From JBNLBS01 sp050303415 (GTDB lineage: Bacteria; Pseudomonadota; Gammaproteobacteria; Methylococcales; Methylomonadaceae): a stretch of DNA of 64,000 nucleotides. Below the pieces are notes generated by a model, which worked only from the letters and a program-made list of their open reading frames with translations, did no database searches and was not told the origin of the DNA. The translations under genes were made by a program, and so were the position numbers. The stretch lies in assembly GCA_050303415.1 (NCBI GenBank), contig JBNLBS010000002.1:157203-221202 (forward strand), written 5' to 3'. Numbering within the stretch: position 1 is the stretch's first letter; every line of letters begins with the position of its first letter. Of the stretch, positions 49,383 to 58,220 are shown one piece after another.

Positions 49383-51075
49383 ATTTATATTGATCGTTGC
49401 TTTTGCAATGATTGTCTACATGATGTGGGAAGCTTGGCAGATTGACTATGGTCCCAAACCTGAAATCGCAGTTGTTCAACCGGGTAATATTGATACCAAA
49501 GAAGATATGCCTGTCGCATCAGAAAGCAGTCCTTCTAATGTAGCTTCTGTCGAGAAAGAAAAATCCACCGCTGTTCCTGTTATCGAATTACCTTCCGGTC
49601 ATATTATTAAGGTAACAACAGATGTTTTGGCGTTGGAAATTGACACTCAGGGTGGAACATTAAGAAATCTTGATTTACTGCAATATCCGGTTGAAAAAGT
49701 AAATACCTCGGTTAATGAACTACGCAGTATGGCCGGTTTAAACAAGGAAGAAACAAACCTTCAACCAGTTCGTTTGTTTAATAGTGACCCGGAGAATTTA
49801 TTTTTAGCGCAAAGCGGCTTGATAGCCGGTAACGGTTCGAGTGCAGTGCCTAATCACCACACTAATTTTTCTTTTGAAAAAGATCAATATTTATTACAAC
49901 CCGGTCAGGAAACATTACGTGTTCCATTAACCTGGAGTAATGATCAAGGTATTACCGTCACAAAAACATTAATTTTTAAACGTGGCAGTTACGATATCAC
50001 TTTAGAGCAAACAGTTGATAACAAATCCAATCAAGACTGGCAAGGCAGACAATACAGCCAATTATTAAGAATTCCATATCAGGATGATAAAGGGAATACC
50101 TTTATCAGAACTTATGCTGGTGGCGTAGTTTATACCGAAGAAGAAAAATACGAAAAAATTGGCTTTGATGATATGGCCAAGGAAGACCTGAGTGTTGAGA
50201 CCAAAGGCGGCTGGGCAGCAATGATTCAGCATTACTTTGCAGCGGCCTGGGTTCCACCGGCAAATGAAACCAATCATTTCTATACCAAAGAATTGAAAGA
50301 CTGGCGCTATGTTATTGGTTCTTATTCAGAGCCAAAAACTATACCAGCCAATTCTTCGCTACAGTTTAAATCTGAATTGTTTGCCGGACCAAAAATTCAA
50401 CCTATGATGGCAAAAATTGCCACAGGTCTGGAGTTGACAGTCGATTACAGCTGGCTAACCATTATTGGTAAACCCATTTATTCTTTATTAAATTTTATTC
50501 ATGGATATGTTAATAACTGGGGTCTGGCAATTTTGGGTGTTACCTTTTGTATTAAATTATTGTTTTTCCCATTAGCTTCTGCCAGTTTTAAATCGATGGC
50601 TAAAATGAGAAAAATCCAGCCTAAGTTAAAAGAACTGCAAGAACGTTTCGCTGACGACAGACAACGTTTTAACCAGGAAATGATGGATATGTATCGTAAG
50701 GAAAAAGTTAACCCGTTAGGTGGCTGTTTACCGATCGTAGTGCAAATTCCCGTATTCATTTCATTGTACTGGGTACTGGTTGAAACGGTAGAAATTAGAC
50801 AAGCACCTTTCTATGGCTGGATACAGGATTTATCAGCGCAGGATCCTTATTTTATTTTGCCGATTTTAATGGGTATTACCATGAAAATTCAGCAAGGTCT
50901 AAATCCGGCACCGATTGATCCTTTACAGGCAAAAATCATGAAACTGTTTCCTATTGTGTTTACAGTATTTTTCTTGTTTTTCCCTGCCGGTTTGGTTTTA
51001 TACTGGGTTTGCAATAACACCTTGTCGATTATTCAACAATCGTATATTACTAAGCGGATTAATGCAGAACCCTAG
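49369..51075 (+). CDS. yidC: Membrane protein insertase YidC
   Basis: A 568-residue protein from the ATG at 49369 (MENIRFILIVAFAMIVYM), 14 bp inside yidD; a longer frame exists but overlaps more of yidD and reads out of place. An N-terminal transmembrane segment is followed by the large periplasmic beta-sandwich P1 (about 55-340) and five C-terminal transmembrane segments. WGLAILGVTFCIKLLFFPL, the cytosolic loop MAKMRKIQPKLKELQERF, NPLGGCLPIVVQIPVFISLY and LYWVCNNTLSIIQQ are visible. It inserts proteins into the inner membrane, alone or with SecYEG. Confidence 0.97.
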   Translation: MENIRFILIVAFAMIVYMMWEAWQIDYGPKPEIAVVQPGNIDTKEDMPVASESSPSNVASVEKEKSTAVPVIELPSGHIIKVTTDVLALEIDTQGGTLRNLDLLQYPVEKVNTSVNELRSMAGLNKEETNLQPVRLFNSDPENLFLAQSGLIAGNGSSAVPNHHTNFSFEKDQYLLQPGQETLRVPLTWSNDQGITVTKTLIFKRGSYDITLEQTVDNKSNQDWQGRQYSQLLRIPYQDDKGNTFIRTYAGGVVYTEEEKYEKIGFDDMAKEDLSVETKGGWAAMIQHYFAAAWVPPANETNHFYTKELKDWRYVIGSYSEPKTIPANSSLQFKSELFAGPKIQPMMAKIATGLELTVDYSWLTIIGKPIYSLLNFIHGYVNNWGLAILGVTFCIKLLFFPLASASFKSMAKMRKIQPKLKELQERFADDRQRFNQEMMDMYRKEKVNPLGGCLPIVVQIPVFISLYWVLVETVEIRQAPFYGWIQDLSAQDPYFILPILMGITMKIQQGLNPAPIDPLQAKIMKLFPIVFTVFFLFFPAGLVLYWVCNNTLSIIQQSYITKRINAEP

Positions 51076-51077
51076 TA

Positions 51078-52424
51078 GTGGATATAGACAATAGAGATAC
51101 CATTGCTGCAATAGCAACACCACCAGGGAATGGTGGTGTCGGTATCATTCGCATATCAGGTTTATTGGTTAAAGAGATTGCTCAACAACTAACCAATAAA
51201 CCGCTTCAAGCAAGACTCGCACAATTTACTCCCTTTCTGGATCAAGACCAAAGTGTAATTGACACAGGTATCTGTTTATTTTTCCCCGGCCCCGCCTCAT
51301 TCACTGGTGAAGACACTCTGGAATTACAAGGCCATGGCGGCTCAGTGGTTCTGGATATGTTACTTAAGCGGGTTGTCGCGCTAGGCGCAAGACTGGCAAA
51401 CCCGGGTGAATTTTCTGAACGCGCATTTCTTAATAATAAAATTGATCTGGCACAAGCGGAAGCCATTGCCGATTTGATAGAAAGCACCACCGAACAATCG
51501 GTACGTTCAGCGCAAAAATCCATGCAAGGGTTATTTTCAACACAGGTAAACCAGTTAGTCGATGAATTAATTGAATTAAGAACCTATGTTGAAGCGGCGA
51601 TAGATTTCGTTGAAGAAGAAATAGATTTTTTATCGGATGGCATAGTGGAAAAAAGAATCACTGCGCTACAAGATAAAATTAAAGAAATTCAAAATACAGC
51701 TCAGCAAGGTCGCCTGCTCCGTGATGGTATGAGCATTGTTCTGGCCGGTAAACCGAATGCCGGTAAATCCAGTTTACTCAATGCTCTGGCCGGCCATGAT
51801 GCGGCTATTGTTACCGATATTGAAGGTACTACCAGAGATATATTAAGAGAGCGTATTCAAATTGACGGTATGCCGCTGCATATTATTGACACAGCCGGTT
51901 TAAGGGACAGCGATAATGAAATTGAACGCGAAGGTATACGTAGAGCGCACGAAGAAATATTAAAGGCTGATAAAGTTTTGTTATTAATCGATGCCACAGA
52001 TCCTGAAATAAAATCGATCACCAAACTCCTGCCGGAAAATATTGATATCACCAAAGTCTACAATAAAATTGACCTGATCGGGATAGAACCCGAAATTATG
52101 GAAAATGATTTTGGCACACAAATTTACTTATCAATAAAAACCGGAAAAGGTATGGAGTTGTTAACTCAACACTTAAAACAAAGTGTCGGTTTTAATGACC
52201 AAACAGAAGATGTGTTTATTGCCAGAAGAAGACATATAGAGGCTTTAAATCAAGGTAAAGATTATGTTGATCAAGCATTGGCACAATTGCAACAAAATCA
52301 GGCCGGAGAACTGGTCGCAGAAGATTTAAGGCTGGCGCAAAACAGCCTGTCGGAAATTACCGGAAAATTTACCTCGGATGACTTGTTAGGGCGTATATTT
52401 TCAAGTTTTTGTATCGGTAAATAA
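51078..52424 (+). CDS. mnmE: tRNA modification GTPase MnmE
   Basis: A 448-residue protein. The N-terminal tetrahydrofolate-binding domain starts DTIAAIATPPGNGGVGIIRISG. The helical domain is followed by the G domain inserted in it: GKPNAGKSSLLNAL (P-loop), DIEGTTRD (switch I), DTAGLRDSDNEIEREGI and KVYNKIDL. The C-terminus ends FCIGK, with the catalytic cysteine. With MnmG it makes cmnm5U34 in tRNAs. The start is GTG, 2 bp after the yidC stop. mnmG does not follow here, unlike in Pseudomonas. Confidence 0.97.
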   Translation: MDIDNRDTIAAIATPPGNGGVGIIRISGLLVKEIAQQLTNKPLQARLAQFTPFLDQDQSVIDTGICLFFPGPASFTGEDTLELQGHGGSVVLDMLLKRVVALGARLANPGEFSERAFLNNKIDLAQAEAIADLIESTTEQSVRSAQKSMQGLFSTQVNQLVDELIELRTYVEAAIDFVEEEIDFLSDGIVEKRITALQDKIKEIQNTAQQGRLLRDGMSIVLAGKPNAGKSSLLNALAGHDAAIVTDIEGTTRDILRERIQIDGMPLHIIDTAGLRDSDNEIEREGIRRAHEEILKADKVLLLIDATDPEIKSITKLLPENIDITKVYNKIDLIGIEPEIMENDFGTQIYLSIKTGKGMELLTQHLKQSVGFNDQTEDVFIARRRHIEALNQGKDYVDQALAQLQQNQAGELVAEDLRLAQNSLSEITGKFTSDDLLGRIFSSFCIGK

Positions 52425-52476
52425 CAGCTTTAATAACATACATCTGTTTAACATTAATAAAGCCAAAAAAGAAAGT

Positions 52477-52635
52477 ATGAGTAATCTGATTTTATTAATA
52501 CAAATTACCGGCTTATTGTTTCTTATGGGTGTTGCGAAAGTTATGTTAAGAACCAATCCAGAAATTGCATTGGGAATTTTGTTGAGCAGTGCAGCAGGAA
52601 TTGCACTGTATTGGAATTTTATTAAAGATAAATAA
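52477..52635 (+). CDS. Small two-helix membrane protein
   Basis: A 52-residue frame, MSNLILLIQI to WNFIKDK. Two hydrophobic helices (about 3-22 and 29-47) are separated by a short basic turn (KVMLRTNPE). A purine-rich GAAAG precedes the ATG. It lies 52 bp after mnmE and immediately before a strong terminator, so it is the last cistron of the rpmH-to-mnmE run. No family is recognised. Base composition and codon pattern look coding, but the evidence is modest. Confidence 0.6.
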   Translation: MSNLILLIQITGLLFLMGVAKVMLRTNPEIALGILLSSAAGIALYWNFIKDK

Positions 52636-52664
52636 AAAAGGGGACTAAAATAGATCCCCTTTTT
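52635..52664. terminator. Bidirectional terminator after the rpmH-mnmE run
   Basis: AAAAAGGGGA (52635-52644) and TCCCCTTTTT (52655-52664) form a perfect 10-bp stem with a 10-base loop, giving a T run on either strand. It serves the small membrane protein gene on the plus strand and the exported helical protein gene on the minus strand. Confidence 0.88.
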
Positions 52665-52687
52665 AATTTAAAAGCTAAGCTTAAAAA

Positions 52688-53071
52688 TTATAGTAAGCCT
52701 GGTAGAGCATCAAAACCTGCTTTACCCGCATTTAAATGTTCAGCAGCAGCAGCTAAGTCGCCTTTTTTAGCAGCACCACGTGCTTTTTTCAAATGAGCGT
52801 TTGCACGGTTACGAGCAACATCCACTTTGTCATTTGCATTGATTTCTTTACTAAATTTCAACGCTTCTTTGATTAAATTATAAACTTCTTCACTACCTTT
52901 GCCTGCAGCAATTGCTTCTTGTGCACTAGCAATTGAATCTTGTACTAATTTGATACCTTCAGCAGGAGAGACACAAACACGGCCGCTTTCACATGCAACA
53001 GCAGATGTTGAAACAGCACCTAATGAAGCTGCAATAAATAAAGATAGTAGAGTAGTCTTTAAGATTTTCAT
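52688..53071 (-). CDS. Small exported helical protein, paralogue of the one at 33.0 kb
   Basis: A 127-residue protein. A signal peptide (KILKTTLLSLFIAASLGAV, cleavage after VSTSAVA) precedes a mature part with two close cysteines (CESGRVC) and then helices: IKLVQDSIASAQEAIAAGK, EEVYNLIKEALKFSKEI and ANAHLKKARGAAKKGDLAAAAEHLNAG. The last two match the helices of the protein at 33016-33420. It resembles SmbP-like small periplasmic binding proteins in shape. No ligand is evident. It ends against the bidirectional terminator. Confidence 0.75.
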   Translation of the reverse strand: MKILKTTLLSLFIAASLGAVSTSAVACESGRVCVSPAEGIKLVQDSIASAQEAIAAGKGSEEVYNLIKEALKFSKEINANDKVDVARNRANAHLKKARGAAKKGDLAAAAEHLNAGKAGFDALPGLL

Positions 53072-53233
53072 ATTTCAATTAACCCCAAGTTATTGTTTTT
53101 TAAAATATTTTATAGTATTACAGCTGTTTTAACTGCGTACGCATGGCATTCTATCATATTTTATAAGTAATTTAGATTTAATTCGTGGTTTATACCTTAA
53201 GTTTTTCTTTTATTTTAAAATAAATAGTTGGAT

Positions 53234-54064
53234 TTATTGGGATTTAATAAGTGCAAAATCAAGCCAACTGGCTGGTAAAATGCGCTTTAAAAAGCCAAAT
53301 AAATAGGTAGGAAAGGTAACATAATAACGAATTTTAGGGTGTTTAGACTCTAAAGCATGTATCACTTTTTCAGCGACAGCTTCTGGCGGCAAAGTAAAAG
53401 GCACGGCAGCGCCTTGCTTTTGTAAGCGTGCTTCTATTACCTGATAATTGGCTTTATGGGCACTGTGCTCGGCATCTATATTTTTCTTATAAAGGGCGAA
53501 GGCATTTTTCCTGAATGCACTTAAAATAGGACCGGGCTCGATTAATGACAACTTAATATCGGTGCCCTTCAGTTCCAGTCTTAACGTATCTACCAGTCCT
53601 TCGAGAGCAAATTTACTTGCATTGTAAGCACCCCGGTAACGCATGGCGACAAAGCCCAGAATGGAGCTGTTATAAATAATGCGTCCATAACCTTGTTGCC
53701 GCATGATTGGAATAATTAAATTAGTCAGTTCATGTGTACCGAATAAATTGGTTTCAAATTGAAAGCGTAAAACATCGCGGGTTAAATCTTCCACTGCACC
53801 GGGCTGACCGAAAGCACCATTATTAAACAGAGCATCAAGTTTACCATCGGTTAAACGCAATACTTCATTAACAGCAGTTTGAATGCTCAGACTATCTGCC
53901 AAATCCAGTTGTACTGACTCAAAGCCTTCAGAAATTAACTTATCGACATCTTGTTGCTGACGAGCTGAAGTAATAACCCGGTGGCCGCGTTTTTTAAGTT
54001 CAACTGCAGTACTGTAGCCAATGCCACTGGAACAGCCGGTAATTAAAATTGATTTTGCATCCAT
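53234..54064 (-). CDS. Short-chain dehydrogenase/reductase
   Basis: A 276-residue classical SDR. The cofactor motif is ILITGCSSGIGYSTA (TGxxxGxG), the structural NNGA is in ALFNNGAFGQPG, the catalytic serine lies in IIYNSSILGFV, and tyrosine/lysine in YNASKFALEGL. It likely uses NADP(H), as a basic residue follows the second strand (TSARQQQDV). The C-terminus is hydrophobic (YYVTFPTYLFGFLKRIL) and may touch the membrane. The substrate is unknown; the group includes retinol- and steroid-type reductases and YdfG-like enzymes. It lies 9 bp after the POT gene, probably in one operon. Confidence 0.88.
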   Translation of the reverse strand: MDAKSILITGCSSGIGYSTAVELKKRGHRVITSARQQQDVDKLISEGFESVQLDLADSLSIQTAVNEVLRLTDGKLDALFNNGAFGQPGAVEDLTRDVLRFQFETNLFGTHELTNLIIPIMRQQGYGRIIYNSSILGFVAMRYRGAYNASKFALEGLVDTLRLELKGTDIKLSLIEPGPILSAFRKNAFALYKKNIDAEHSAHKANYQVIEARLQKQGAAVPFTLPPEAVAEKVIHALESKHPKIRYYVTFPTYLFGFLKRILPASWLDFALIKSQ

Positions 54065-54073
54065 AATATTAAG

Positions 54074-55414
54074 TTAAGCGTCTTGATGATCGTGTAAATA
54101 GGTTTTTTCGGAATATGAGCGGCTGACAAAGCAAAATAAAACAGCAGTAATCAACATTAAACCGGTAAAAAACCAAAAGAAATTTGCGCCTTCCAGTTTA
54201 CTACTGCCGTCGCTGTTTTGAATAAAAAAATTCACCGCACTGGTAAATAAATTACCGACAGCAACTGACATAAAATAAAAAGCCATGACAAAAGACTTCA
54301 TGGTTTTAGGTGCCTGGGTATAAGAAAATTCAAGACAGGTAATAGATACCATGACCTCCGCAGAAGTTAACAAAACATAGCCCAGTAATTGCCAACCTAT
54401 ATTAGGTTTAACCCCTTGATCTAAAAAAACTTGAATCACACTGGGGATAACAAAAGCCAATACCGTTAAAAACAAACCAATAGCTATTTTTGTTAATGCT
54501 GTTAAGTCAATAAAACGGTTTAAAAAAGGATAAACCAGATAATTGAAAAAAGGCGCTAAAAACATAATTAACAGGGGGTTTGCTGCCTGAATTTGTGAAG
54601 GCAAAAGTTCAATGCCAAAAATAACTCTATCCATTTTTTGCGCCTGTAAAACCCAGGATGAAGCAGTTTGTTCAAACAAAGCCCAAAACATTGCAACAAA
54701 AATATAGATAGAACTTAATTTCAGTAAAGTTTTTAAACCCTGTCGACTTAACATTTCCTCGATAAAATTTAAACCGGCAGCAGGAATATGCACATAACGA
54801 TAACGCCCCGACCAAAAAATAATGGTGGCGATCAGCATTAGTATTCCGGGAGTGGCAAAAGCAACAGATGAACCATAATGATTTAGCAACCAGGGAATAA
54901 GTAACATGGAAAAAAAAGCACCCAGATTAATGGCAAAGTAAAACCAGGAAAAAACCTTACTGATCAGATGCTTGTTAGTCATCGTAAATTGATCGCCCAG
55001 ATGAGAAGAAACACAGGGTTTAATCCCGCCGGCTCCCAATGCTATTAAGCTTTGCCCGATTAACAAGCCAATTCGCGTGTCATCAACAGATAATGCTAAA
55101 TGGCCGAAGCAATAGACTATAGATAATAAAATAATCGTACGGTATTTCCCACAAAAAGCGTCAGCGAGAAAGGCACCAAATATTGGCATGATGTAAACCG
55201 CAGAAACAAATAAATGAAAATACCCCTGCGCTTCATGTTCATTCATTACCGCAAGCTGTCCGGATGAATCCATTAAATACTGAGTCATAAACACAACCAG
55301 AATGGCACGCATACCATAATAGCTGAATCGTTCGGCCGCTTCATTGGCAATGATAAAGCTTAAACCGCTGGGAAAAGTACTGCTGGCTGTGGCTTGGGTT
55401 TTATAGACAGGCAT
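54074..55414 (-). CDS. POT/PTR2-family proton-coupled peptide transporter
   Basis: A 446-residue MFS protein with 12 or more hydrophobic segments. The POT signature ExxERFxYYG is in NEAAERFSYYGMRAIL, near the N-terminus. The second signature, GAFLADAFCGKYRTI, with loop GKYRTI, and GAGGIKPCVSSHLGDQF are also family landmarks. The family imports di- and tripeptides or nitrate-like solutes with protons. I prefer the ATG at 55414 (MPVYKTQATASS) to one 15 codons upstream that adds a hydrophobic tail; neither has a strong ribosome binding site. It begins next to the candidate oriC and reads away from it. Confidence 0.87.
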   Translation of the reverse strand: MPVYKTQATASSTFPSGLSFIIANEAAERFSYYGMRAILVVFMTQYLMDSSGQLAVMNEHEAQGYFHLFVSAVYIMPIFGAFLADAFCGKYRTIILLSIVYCFGHLALSVDDTRIGLLIGQSLIALGAGGIKPCVSSHLGDQFTMTNKHLISKVFSWFYFAINLGAFFSMLLIPWLLNHYGSSVAFATPGILMLIATIIFWSGRYRYVHIPAAGLNFIEEMLSRQGLKTLLKLSSIYIFVAMFWALFEQTASSWVLQAQKMDRVIFGIELLPSQIQAANPLLIMFLAPFFNYLVYPFLNRFIDLTALTKIAIGLFLTVLAFVIPSVIQVFLDQGVKPNIGWQLLGYVLLTSAEVMVSITCLEFSYTQAPKTMKSFVMAFYFMSVAVGNLFTSAVNFFIQNSDGSSKLEGANFFWFFTGLMLITAVLFCFVSRSYSEKTYLHDHQDA

Positions 55415-55459
55415 TGATAAAATTTCTTTATTCACATGGCTTAATAATAACAAAATCAT

Positions 55460-55796
55460 ATTCTTAAAAGTTTATTATTACTATTAGTTAAACAATTAAC
55501 TGTGTATAACTTAAAATTAATACCTATTTTCAGTAATTTACAATGTCTGTAATCGTGCTGGTAAAGTTAATTTTAATTTGTGGATAACTTGTGACTAAAA
55601 ACAGATATTTTTTGTACACAGAGTTATCCACAGGAAAAACAGGCTTTAATAACAAAGTTACTCTGTTTTTAAATAAGCCGGATACGTTTAAAATAAGGAA
55701 CCTTTTCAACTGTAAGTTGTTTATAAGGGTGATTTTCTGGAATAAAGTCACGGATAAACGTTAAACATAACAAATCACATACAAAATTATTGGAAG
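55460..55796. other. Candidate chromosomal replication origin (oriC)
   Basis: A 337-bp AT-rich gap. DnaA boxes: TGTGTATAA (55501-55509, variant), TGTGGATAA (55579-55587, exact, reverse) and TTATCCACA (55624-55632, exact), plus TTGTACACA at 55612-55620 with one mismatch. CAGAGTTATCCACAG here is identical to the segment around R4 in E. coli oriC as I recall it. Genes left of it run mainly on minus and right of it on plus. An open frame at 55530-55751 (minus) is not credible. Confidence 0.55.
55501..55632. promoter_or_regulatory. DnaA box cluster
   Basis: Three DnaA boxes, two exact and one variant, in 132 bp. The two exact boxes face each other across 36 bp. See the oriC candidate for context. 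Confidence 0.7.
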
Positions 55797-56780
55797 ATGT
55801 CAGAACAAATAAATCATACGCAAGCTGCTTTATCATCCTTAAAAAATTATATAAATCAGGAGATTATCGGACAGGATGTATTAGTTGAAAGAATGTTGAT
55901 TGCCTTATTGGCTGATGGACACATGCTGGTCGAAGGTGCACCGGGTCTGGCCAAAACCCGGGCTATCAATGTCTTGAGCAAAGGCATAGAAGCCGATTTT
56001 CATCGTATTCAGTTTACCCCCGATCTATTACCGGCCGATTTAACCGGCACGGAAATTTACCGTCCACAGGAAGGCCGGTTTGAATTTCAAAAAGGGCCTT
56101 TATTTCATAATTTGATCTTGGCCGATGAAATTAACCGTTCACCGGCCAAGGTACAGGCGGCATTATTAGAAGCCATGGCGGAAAGGCAAATTACTGTCGG
56201 CGCAGCCACCTACCCTTTGCATAAACTGTTTATGGTGATGGCGACGCAAAACCCGATTGAACAGGAAGGTACTTATCCACTGCCGGAAGCGCAATTGGAC
56301 CGGTTTTTACTGCATGTAAAGATTGATTATCCACAGGCACATCATGAAAAAAATATTCTGCATTTAGCCAGACTGGAAGCTAGGGAGCAGGGAAACAAAA
56401 CCGGAAACAGCTTTACCCCGATTAGTCAGCAGACTTTGTTCAATGCCAGAAATGAAATATTGGACATGTATATGGCGGAAAATCTGGAAGACTATTTGTT
56501 GCAAATTGTACTGGCGACGCGTAATCCGAAAAAGTATGGCGATGATTTAGCCGGTTGGCTGCAATACGGTGCCAGCCCAAGAGCAAGTATTGCCCTGGAC
56601 CGTTGTGCCAGAGCCCGTGCCTGGTTACAGCAGCGTGACTATGTAGGGCCGGAAGATATACAGACCATGGCGCTGGATGTTTTAAGACATCGTTTGATTT
56701 TATCTTACGAAGCCGAAGCCGAGGGTATTACCACGGATTATCTGATTAAGGAATTAATCGCCAGAATTGCAGTACCATAA
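55797..56780 (+). CDS. MoxR-family AAA+ ATPase
   Basis: A 327-residue AAA+ protein. Walker A is LVEGAPGLAKTRAI near residue 48, Walker B LILADEINRSPAKVQAALLEAM, sensor I FMVMATQNPIEQEGTYPLPEAQLDRF, and sensor II is near YGASPRASIALDRCARA. MoxR proteins act with VWA-domain partners as metal-insertion or assembly chaperones. The start is ATG at 55797, although GGAAG is unusually close. It is the first of a six-gene plus-strand operon with DUF58, DUF4381 and Bat proteins. Confidence 0.94.
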   Translation: MSEQINHTQAALSSLKNYINQEIIGQDVLVERMLIALLADGHMLVEGAPGLAKTRAINVLSKGIEADFHRIQFTPDLLPADLTGTEIYRPQEGRFEFQKGPLFHNLILADEINRSPAKVQAALLEAMAERQITVGAATYPLHKLFMVMATQNPIEQEGTYPLPEAQLDRFLLHVKIDYPQAHHEKNILHLARLEAREQGNKTGNSFTPISQQTLFNARNEILDMYMAENLEDYLLQIVLATRNPKKYGDDLAGWLQYGASPRASIALDRCARARAWLQQRDYVGPEDIQTMALDVLRHRLILSYEAEAEGITTDYLIKELIARIAVP

Positions 56781-56793
56781 GTAAGACATAACG

Positions 56794-57744
56794 ATGAAAA
56801 ACTTGTTATCCGGCCTATGGAACCGGCGTAATAATCCTAGTGAACCGGTAATTCAGTCTTCACACGGTGCAGATGAACGGGTTACGGTCAGTCTTAAAAG
56901 CTTAGTGGATCTGGCAGGCAAAGCTGCGTGGCTAAATCTTCAACATAACAACATCAGATCCAGGCAAAGCGGCGGGTATGTCTCGCGTTTTAAAGGCCGG
57001 GGCATGGAGTTTGATGAGGCTCGACTGTATCAACCTGGTGATGATATTCGCAGTATAGACTGGCGGGTGACAGCACGAACCAACAAAACCCACACCAAGG
57101 TCTTTAGAGAAGAACGGGAAAGGCCGGTGTTTATAGCTGTGGATAATAGAGCCGCTATGCACTTCGCCACTCGGGGCCAGTTCAAATCTGTGCAGGCAGC
57201 AAAGCTTGCAGCACTAATTGCCTGGGCTGCCCAGCATCATGGGGATCGAATTGGCGGACAAATATTTAGCGAACACAGCTGCCAGGAAATTAAACCACAA
57301 AATGGCAGACATGGTGTATTACGCTTTTTAAATACACTGGTTAAACAAAATGAATCATCGACTGACAGTGAAATCAGTCTGGAAAAAGCCCTGGTCAGGT
57401 TAAACCAACATGTACGCCCCGGTAGTCAGGTTTATATCATCAGCGACTTCAGAGGCTTAAATGTACAAACCGAACAGCATCTGGCCAGACTGGCACAGCA
57501 CTGCCAGCTGGTTTTGGTGTTGGTGTTCGATCCGTTGGAAAGTCATTTACCGGAAAAAGGCCGTTACCGCTTTACCGACAATCGGCGTGATGTGGTGATA
57601 GACAGTGCGGATCAACAAAAAAGACTGAGTTATCAACAGCGCTTTCATCAGCATAGAGAAAAACTGACTCAGCTGGCAAAAAAAATGTCTATCGACCTGA
57701 TCAGTTGTTCAACAACAGATGATGCATTTGAGAGGTTACGTTGA
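56794..57744 (+). CDS. DUF58-domain protein
   Basis: A 316-residue soluble protein. The DUF58 core is GRGMEFDEARLYQPGDDIRSIDWRVTARTNKTHTKVFREE, with the conserved DDIRxIDW and arginine motifs (fragment shown for family), followed by a degenerate VWA fold (PVFIAVDNRAAMHF, VYIISDFRGL). It lacks a complete MIDAS. The function is unclear; these proteins pair with MoxR ATPases in nearly all bacteria. It overlaps the next gene by 4 bp. Confidence 0.92.
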   Translation: MKNLLSGLWNRRNNPSEPVIQSSHGADERVTVSLKSLVDLAGKAAWLNLQHNNIRSRQSGGYVSRFKGRGMEFDEARLYQPGDDIRSIDWRVTARTNKTHTKVFREERERPVFIAVDNRAAMHFATRGQFKSVQAAKLAALIAWAAQHHGDRIGGQIFSEHSCQEIKPQNGRHGVLRFLNTLVKQNESSTDSEISLEKALVRLNQHVRPGSQVYIISDFRGLNVQTEQHLARLAQHCQLVLVLVFDPLESHLPEKGRYRFTDNRRDVVIDSADQQKRLSYQQRFHQHREKLTQLAKKMSIDLISCSTTDDAFERLR

Positions 57745-58220
57745 TGCAGCCTGATCCGTTACCGCTAAAAGATATACACCTGCCCGATGCCATTGGCTGG
57801 TGGCCCCCGGCAATTGGTTGGTGGCTGCTGTTAATACTGATTCCATTGATGCTATGGTTTTTTATCTGGCTGTATAAACGCGTCACCGCTAAAACCGCGT
57901 TTAAAACAGCAAAGAAATTATTACAGTCGGTCAGAGAAGACGGCAGCCAGGATGTTGTGGAAAAAATAGCGACTTTATCCACAATACTGCGTCGGGTTGC
58001 AATCAGTATCTCGCCCAGACAGAAAACCGCAGCGCTAACCGGTGAAGCATGGTTGCAATATCTGGATCAAGCACTGAAAGACTCACCGTTTAGTCAAGGC
58101 ATAGGTCGAATTTTGATCGAGGCGCCCTACCGTAAACCGGCCGATGTGGAAATTGATATTGAACAACTAATCAGCTTATGCGAACGCTGGTTAAAAGCAC
58201 AAAAAAAATTTAACCCATGA
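57741..58220 (+). CDS. DUF4381-domain membrane protein
   Basis: A 159-residue protein. Residues 1-25 hold the DUF4381 signature DIHLPDAIGWWPPAIGWWLL, followed by one transmembrane helix (about 25-45) and a cytosolic helical tail with LQSVREDGSQDVVEKIATLSTILRRVA and ALTGEAWLQYLDQALK. It is a constant partner of MoxR/DUF58/Bat clusters, with unknown function. It is coupled by 4-bp overlaps to both neighbours. Confidence 0.9.
   Translation: MMQPDPLPLKDIHLPDAIGWWPPAIGWWLLLILIPLMLWFFIWLYKRVTAKTAFKTAKKLLQSVREDGSQDVVEKIATLSTILRRVAISISPRQKTAALTGEAWLQYLDQALKDSPFSQGIGRILIEAPYRKPADVEIDIEQLISLCERWLKAQKKFNP

Noticed and set aside
55530..55751. 73-aa frame on the minus strand in the candidate oriC
   Set aside because: Random composition and no ribosome binding site; the DNA carries DnaA boxes.
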